Origin: an uncultured Alphaproteobacteria bacterium | Lineage (GTDB): Bacteria > Pseudomonadota > Alphaproteobacteria > Micavibrionales > Micavibrionaceae | Assembly (NCBI GenBank): GCA_937124505.1 | Contig: CAKZKV010000098.1 | Coordinates: 1-7,454 of the forward strand | DNA: 7,454 nt | Reading direction: 5' to 3' | Shown here: positions 6,285 to 7,454 of the stretch, one piece after another | Layout of the letters: each line of letters starts with the position of its first letter | How positions within the stretch are numbered: the stretch's first letter is position 1 | Translations under genes and position numbers: made by a program | The notes under the pieces: model-generated | Database searches by the model: none | What the model saw: the letters and a program-made list of their open reading frames with translations, nothing else | What the model was told of the DNA's origin: nothing

Positions 6285-6303
6285 AAGATGCATAAGGCAT
6301 CTT
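6285..6303. repeat. 7-bp inverted repeat upstream of motA
   Basis: AAGATGC (6285-6291) and GCATCTT (6297-6303) are exact reverse complements around the loop ATAAG. It lies about 52 bases before the motA ATG in the 223-base gap shared with the divergent regulator. It is followed by TTAA and then CTTAAG. It could be an operator or a leader-RNA hairpin. No complete sigma70 or sigma28 promoter was recognised in this gap: TTGACT at 6239-6244 is a good -35, but no -10 falls at the right distance. Confidence 0.5.
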
Positions 6304-6354
6304 TAACTTAAGCTTAGTATCTGTTTCCAAACCAAAGAATTTGGGTTTTTACAT

Positions 6355-7245
6355 ATGAAATTTGTCGGCCTGGCTCTGGTCTTTGTCTGTACATTTGGCG
6401 GTCTTTTGATCGCTATGCATTTTGATTTCACGCACTTCACTCATCTCCTGATGCTGATTCTCGGCGCCATGCCGGGGGAATTTGTGATTATTTTTGGCTG
6501 TGCAGTCGCGGCCTTTTTAACGGCAAACAGCATGGAAACCATTAAGGGAACCATGCGCTATTTCAGCGCTCTGGCGAAACCCGCCGCCTACAGTAAGGCA
6601 GATTACATTGAATTGCTGGCTTTTATGTTCACCTGTTTCAAGCTGGCCCGCACCAAAGGCTGGCTGGCAATGGAATCACACATTGAAAATCCGCATGACA
6701 GCGAAATGTTCAACCGCTTCCCCACCGTTGCCCACGACCATCATGTCATTACCTTTTTCTGCGACTATTTCCGTATCATCTCTCTTGGCAACGACAATCC
6801 GCATGAAATCGGCGATTTGATGGATGAAGAGATCGAAGGAATCGAACACCACGAACACCATCCCGGCCACGCCGTTCAAACCATGGCGGACGGCATCCCG
6901 GCACTTGGTATTGTGGCCGCCGTTCTGGGGGTCATTAAAACCATGTCCTCTATTTCCGAGCCACCGGAGGTTCTCGGAAAAATGATCGGGGGGGCGTTGG
7001 TCGGAACGTTCCTTGGTGTGTGGCTTGCCTACGGGATGGTCGGGCCGATTGCCGGTGCCATGACCAGCAAGGCCGATACAAAAGTGCTTTACTATAAATG
7101 TATCCGCGTTGGAATCTTATCTTTCCTTGGAGGGTCTGCGCCGCAGATCGCCGTAGAGTTTGCACGCAAAATGTTACCGCATGACGTCCAGCCAACATTC
7201 CAAGAACTGGAAGATCATTTAAACGAACTGCCACCGCCGGGTTGA
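6355..7245 (+). CDS. motA: Flagellar motor stator protein MotA
   Basis: MotA is the inner-membrane stator subunit that forms the proton channel with MotB and pushes on the rotor protein FliG. The 296-residue product has the expected four membrane segments (about 2-21, 33-56, 180-200, 210-234) and the large cytoplasmic loop between 2 and 3. The loop segment KLARTKGWLAMESHIENP (96-113) matches E. coli, with Arg99 and Glu107 corresponding to the FliG-contacting Arg90 and Glu98. DLMDEEIEGIE (154-164), ADGIPALGIVAAVLGVIKTM (178-197) with the conserved Pro182 (E. coli Pro173), GTFLGVWLAYGMVGPIAG with Pro231 (Pro222), and APQIAVEFARKMLP close the match. A His cluster, HHEHHPGH (165-172), is present. 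The ribosome site before ATG 6355 is weak (GGG nine bases upstream). motB follows after 11 bases, as is usual. Confidence 0.97.
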   Translation: MKFVGLALVFVCTFGGLLIAMHFDFTHFTHLLMLILGAMPGEFVIIFGCAVAAFLTANSMETIKGTMRYFSALAKPAAYSKADYIELLAFMFTCFKLARTKGWLAMESHIENPHDSEMFNRFPTVAHDHHVITFFCDYFRIISLGNDNPHEIGDLMDEEIEGIEHHEHHPGHAVQTMADGIPALGIVAAVLGVIKTMSSISEPPEVLGKMIGGALVGTFLGVWLAYGMVGPIAGAMTSKADTKVLYYKCIRVGILSFLGGSAPQIAVEFARKMLPHDVQPTFQELEDHLNELPPPG

Positions 7246-7256
7246 GATTTTAAGAT

Positions 7257-7454
7257 ATGGCAAAAAACGACGACAGCGAAGAAGTACAACCAATCATCAT
7301 CAAGAAGATCAAAAAAGGTGGTGGCGGTCATCATGGTGGCGCCTGGAAAGTTGCTTATGCCGACTTCGTGACCGCCATGATGGCTTTCTTTCTATTGCTC
7401 TGGCTATTGAATGTAACAACGGAAGAACAAAAAAACGCGATTTCCAATTTTTTT
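7257..7454 (+). CDS. motB: Flagellar motor stator protein MotB, N-terminal part (cut by the window edge)
   Basis: MotB is the stator subunit that carries the essential proton-binding Asp and anchors the complex to peptidoglycan through a C-terminal OmpA-like domain. Only the first 66 residues are in the window; the OmpA-like domain is off the edge. The N-terminus is acidic, then basic (IIIKKIKKGGGGHHGG, 13-28), then the single membrane helix AWKVAYADFVTAMMAFFLLL (29-48), which continues as WLLN (49-52). Asp36 corresponds to the channel Asp32 of E. coli. After it comes TTEEQKNAISNFF, the start of the plug region. It begins 11 bases after the motA stop and surely shares its transcript. A clear Shine-Dalgarno is lacking (only TAAGAT upstream), so coupling to motA translation is likely. 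Confidence 0.96.
   Translation, partial: MAKNDDSEEVQPIIIKKIKKGGGGHHGGAWKVAYADFVTAMMAFFLLLWLLNVTTEEQKNAISNFF

Noticed and set aside
6847..6870. His cluster HHEHHPGH in the MotA cytoplasmic loop as a metal site
   Set aside because: Similar His-containing loops at this point are, as I recall, common in alphaproteobacterial MotA, and there is no other sign of metal binding.

Overview
The window is an ordinary chromosomal segment from a motile Gram-negative bacterium, most likely an alphaproteobacterium. Three things suggest this: the rpiB-glyA-(hypothetical)-nrdR gene order on the minus strand, a MarR regulator resembling the alphaproteobacterial LdtR type, and a small minus-strand protein resembling an alphaproteobacterial DUF6898-type family. 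All family names come from reading the proteins by eye, without a database search. The species cannot be fixed; a Micavibrio- or Rhodospirillales-like lineage is only a guess.

Layout. Positions 1-2924 hold a minus-strand cluster read right to left: a 66-residue conserved-type small protein, rpiB (ribose-5-phosphate isomerase B), glyA (serine hydroxymethyltransferase), an unrecognised acidic 215-residue protein, and the N-terminal half of nrdR (ribonucleotide reductase repressor, cut by the window edge). The spacings of 9 to 26 bases fit one transcription unit, with a probable extra internal promoter just before rpiB. The cluster links pentose phosphate, one-carbon and deoxynucleotide metabolism. 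Positions 3000-5534 hold three plus-strand genes: an orphan periplasmic solute-binding protein, a small four-helix MAPEG-family membrane protein, and glutaryl-CoA dehydrogenase (gcdH). A minus-strand MarR/LdtR-like regulator (5658-6131) converges on gcdH. Beyond it motA, and the start of motB (cut by the right edge), run on the plus strand and encode the flagellar stator.

No mobile element with a transposase, no tRNA or rRNA gene, no CRISPR array and no defence system is visible, and I do not see an undescribed multi-gene system. The most interesting signals are small. rpiB and gcdH each have a -10-like hexamer ending exactly six bases before the start codon and no Shine-Dalgarno sequence, so both may be leaderless. 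A roughly 135-base imperfect palindrome centred on 5609 fills the gcdH-marR junction and runs into the end of marR. A perfect 8-bp inverted repeat lies exactly in a loop of gcdH that is about ten residues longer than in the human enzyme. A 7-bp-arm inverted repeat covers the probable marR promoter. RpiB has Asp where the E. coli enzyme has its ring-opening His.
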